Below are positions 63,663 to 64,000 of a stretch of DNA of 64,000 nt, piece after piece. Source of the DNA: Vespula vulgaris (taxonomy: Eukaryota; Arthropoda; Insecta; Hymenoptera; Vespidae). Below the pieces are notes generated by a model. The model was not told the DNA's origin. It worked only from the letters and a program-made list of their open reading frames with translations, and searched no databases. A program made the translations under genes and the position numbers. The DNA lies in the NCBI RefSeq assembly GCF_905475345.1, contig NC_066594.1, positions 1,728,501 to 1,792,500 of the forward strand, written 5' to 3'. The first letter of the stretch is position 1. The number at the start of each line of letters is the position of its first letter.

Positions 63663-63710
<48 letters not shown>
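63663..63710 (+). repeat. (CT)n microsatellite
   Basis: About 48 bp of pure CT, upstream of a strong acceptor-like site at 63778. Confidence 0.95.
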
Positions 63711-63713
<3 letters not shown>

Positions 63714-64000
63714 CGCAAATTCTCGCGCGAAATCAGGCATTCGTATGTAAACTTTCGCTTCTCCGTTTCTCCGTGCAGTGTACCAAAGGGGATGATTTTC
63801 GATGGGTGAGTATGAGAGACCAGAATGATGTTGGTAGTGATGGTGGCGGGGGTTTGAGTTTAGCTCGTTTTCCTCTCAAAAGCTACGTTTCTCTTCGACG
63901 TTATGGGCATCGATGGTCACCGAGGGATGCTTCGAGTGCTTTATGGTGTATATATGAACACATACAACGATGAAACTCGCTACGAAACTACGGAGAATCA

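Overview
The window is nuclear DNA from an insect, most likely a hymenopteran. The base composition is AT-rich, yet CpG and TCGA words are common. Dinucleotide microsatellites are very dense. The recognisable genes are insect genes with short introns (Dark) or multi-kilobase introns (Sap47). The order assignment is an inference; the gene identities are read from the translated exons.

All four recognised protein genes lie on the minus strand. From right to left (their transcription order): (1) an Apaf-1/Dark apoptosome gene, 13 exons, 41811 to 36433, about 1375 aa, complete; (2) a DIAP1/thread-type inhibitor of apoptosis with two BIR domains and a RING, two coding exons, 33050 to 31758, 400 aa, complete; (3) mitochondrial pyruvate carrier 2, four exons, 30232 to 27097, 124 aa, complete; (4) the 5' part of Sap47/SYAP1, four coding exons from 25161 to 8889, with the rest of the gene beyond the left edge. 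The apoptosome scaffold and the caspase inhibitor that opposes its output are direct neighbours on one strand, about 3.4 kb apart. Two identical tRNA-Gly(TCC) genes (43255-43326 and 43417-43488, minus strand) lie upstream of Dark.

Between 46.6 and 50.4 kb is an unusual composite minisatellite. An 81-bp unit is present about 13 times in one orientation on the left and about 21 times in the opposite orientation on the right. Between them are eight near-identical copies of a 128-bp relative, and a single inverted 128-bp copy sits inside the left arm. Each 81-bp unit carries a short palindrome and keeps one frame open, so the right arm forms a 590-codon reading frame of 27-residue repeats. I recognise no family for it.

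The remainder is intron or intergenic DNA with simple repeats, at least two terminal-inverted-repeat MITE-like elements upstream of the IAP gene, a diverged three-copy 210-bp tandem repeat in a Sap47 intron, and a gene-poor right third (50.4-64 kb). That third is full of long (CT)n tracts and scattered islands that look conserved or regulatory. It holds a possible minus-strand terminal exon near 50.8-50.95 kb, a possible plus-strand 27-nt microexon near 63.8 kb, and a striking inverted repeat with 12-bp arms at 63.0 kb.
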